From assembly GCA_947258735.1 (NCBI GenBank), contig CAMYJJ010000178.1, positions 1 to 5,983 of the forward strand: a stretch of 5,983 nucleotides of DNA. Direction: 5' to 3'. The translations under genes and the position numbers were made by a program. This document shows positions 5,159 to 5,983 of this stretch, one piece after another; position 1 is the stretch's first letter; every line of letters starts with the position of its first letter. The notes below the pieces were generated by a model. That model was not told the origin of the DNA, did no database searches, and was given only the letters and a program-made list of their open reading frames with translations. The stretch comes from Thermodesulfovibrionia bacterium. GTDB taxonomy: Bacteria > Nitrospirota > Thermodesulfovibrionia > UBA6902.

Positions 5159-5983
5159 ATGGGTGCAGGAATGTCAAGACAAAATAACCATCTTATGTGG
5201 TTTACAACGATATTTTGCTGGTTATCAACTGCCGTTATTATATGTATCTGGGCAGGTCATGCAGGTGCTCAGAAAGGACCTGTGTCCGGAAAAAACAATA
5301 ACCATAACAGTGCCAGGCCTTATAAAACAGTACAGGAGAATGTTTCAGCTCATAATGCATATGATCATGCCGCACAGATAAAGGCATCAATAGAAGAGCT
5401 CCGAAAGCTTTCAAAAAAAGCAAGATCAAAACCGTTAATATCAGCACTGCAAACAGGGAACCTTTCCGGTCTTTTAGCACAAACGCAGGACAGCGGCGGC
5501 GCATTTGTGCGTTTTTCCAGGAGAAATGGAACGCCAGCATTTATAAAAGGTGCAGGCCTTACCGCAGCTATAGCGGTGAACACATCGGATATGGCGATGT
5601 CAAAGAGCATGGCATTAAGGTTTATGGCTGATAATCGTGACCTCCTGAAGCTCTCAGACCCTGTACAGGAACTCTCGATAACCCGCCAGAGAATGGACAG
5701 GCAGGGCAAAAAACATTTCCATTATCAGCAGACCCACCGCGGAATACCGATATGGGGCAAAGAAGTTGCCGTGCACCTCAGAGAAAATGATTCGGTCTAT
5801 CTTTTTCAGGGAAACTATGAGCCCTCTCCCGAAGCTCTTAACACAGAGCCGGTCATTTCTTCAGACGATGCACTGTTAGCAGTGAGGGACCATCTTCACA
5901 TAACTCATGATGGCATATCTGAACCTGATTATCTGCTGGTTTTTTATACCCTGAAAAATGGGGCCATGAAACTTGCCTACAAA
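5159..5983 (+). CDS. Thermolysin-type (M4-like) secreted metalloprotease precursor, N-terminal propeptide part (3' truncated by window)
   Basis: An open frame runs to the window end, showing 275 residues. The N-terminus has a signal peptide: a short polar start, then a hydrophobic core FTTIFCWLSTAVIICIWAG (15-33) and a likely cut after AGA (35-37), giving export across the inner membrane. A basic, Ser/Asn-rich stretch follows (38-100). NGTPAFIKG (123-131) resembles the segment that precedes the propeptide fold in this family. Residues about 150-206, with HYQQTHRGIPIWGKEVAVHL (188-207), match the FTP domain of fungalysin/thermolysin propeptides. Residues about 228-275 look like a PepSY domain, cut off at AMKLAYK. 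These domains fold and inhibit the protease before self-cleavage. The catalytic HExxH part would lie beyond the window, so M4 rather than M36 or an inactive relative is inferred. The start at 5159 is preferred because TAAGG (5144-5148) lies 10 bases upstream; in-frame ATGs at 5150 and 5171 are alternatives. Confidence 0.78.
   Translation, partial: MGAGMSRQNNHLMWFTTIFCWLSTAVIICIWAGHAGAQKGPVSGKNNNHNSARPYKTVQENVSAHNAYDHAAQIKASIEELRKLSKKARSKPLISALQTGNLSGLLAQTQDSGGAFVRFSRRNGTPAFIKGAGLTAAIAVNTSDMAMSKSMALRFMADNRDLLKLSDPVQELSITRQRMDRQGKKHFHYQQTHRGIPIWGKEVAVHLRENDSVYLFQGNYEPSPEALNTEPVISSDDALLAVRDHLHITHDGISEPDYLLVFYTLKNGAMKLAYK

Noticed and set aside
5163..5381. Plus-strand open frame in another phase over the protease start
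   Set aside because: The overlapping frame from 5159 has a signal peptide and propeptide domains and stays open to the window end; this one has neither.
5238..5709. Two minus-strand open frames opposite the protease propeptide
   Set aside because: They are shadows of the propeptide coding frame, with no recognisable domain or start signals.

Overview
This 5,983-base window looks like an ordinary chromosomal segment from a mid-GC, probably Gram-negative bacterium. It carries core metabolic genes, a membrane-anchored hydrolase and the start of an exported protease. The long-form HisG, the roughly 450-residue citrate synthase with a GHAVY motif, and the scattered GTAGGGGC...GCCCCTAC-type palindromes would fit an anaerobic lineage such as Desulfobacterota, Nitrospirota or anammox planctomycetes. 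That placement is a guess from general style, not a measurement.

Layout. At the left edge (1-209, +) is the last part of hisD, histidinol dehydrogenase. It converges on a minus-strand pair: an aminotransferase (1758-3065) followed 39 nt later by a citrate synthase (363-1718). The 153-nt gap between the hisD and citrate synthase stop codons is packed with REP-like palindromes. The pair is transcribed away from a 276-nt AT-rich intergenic region (3066-3341). This region also serves hisG (3342-4217, +) in the other direction and holds a plausible sigma70-type promoter for each side, plus small inverted repeats that could be operators. After hisG come an alpha/beta-hydrolase with an N-terminal membrane anchor (4249-5043, +) and a secreted, thermolysin-type metalloprotease precursor (5159 to beyond the window end, +). 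The last contributes only its signal peptide and propeptide domains here.

How it fits together. hisG (first step of histidine biosynthesis) and hisD (last step) lie on the same strand but are separated by the oppositely oriented aminotransferase/citrate synthase unit, so histidine genes are not in one simple operon here. Citrate synthase and the aminotransferase probably share a transcript; both touch central 2-oxo acid metabolism, but the aminotransferase substrate cannot be read from sequence.

The most noteworthy non-coding signal is a family of short palindromes. At least three lie between hisD and gltA, and another straddles the end of hisG so that the repeat itself supplies the hisG stop codon and lies just before the hydrolase start. 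I found no CRISPR array, tRNA, rRNA, insertion sequence or clear novel defence-type system.
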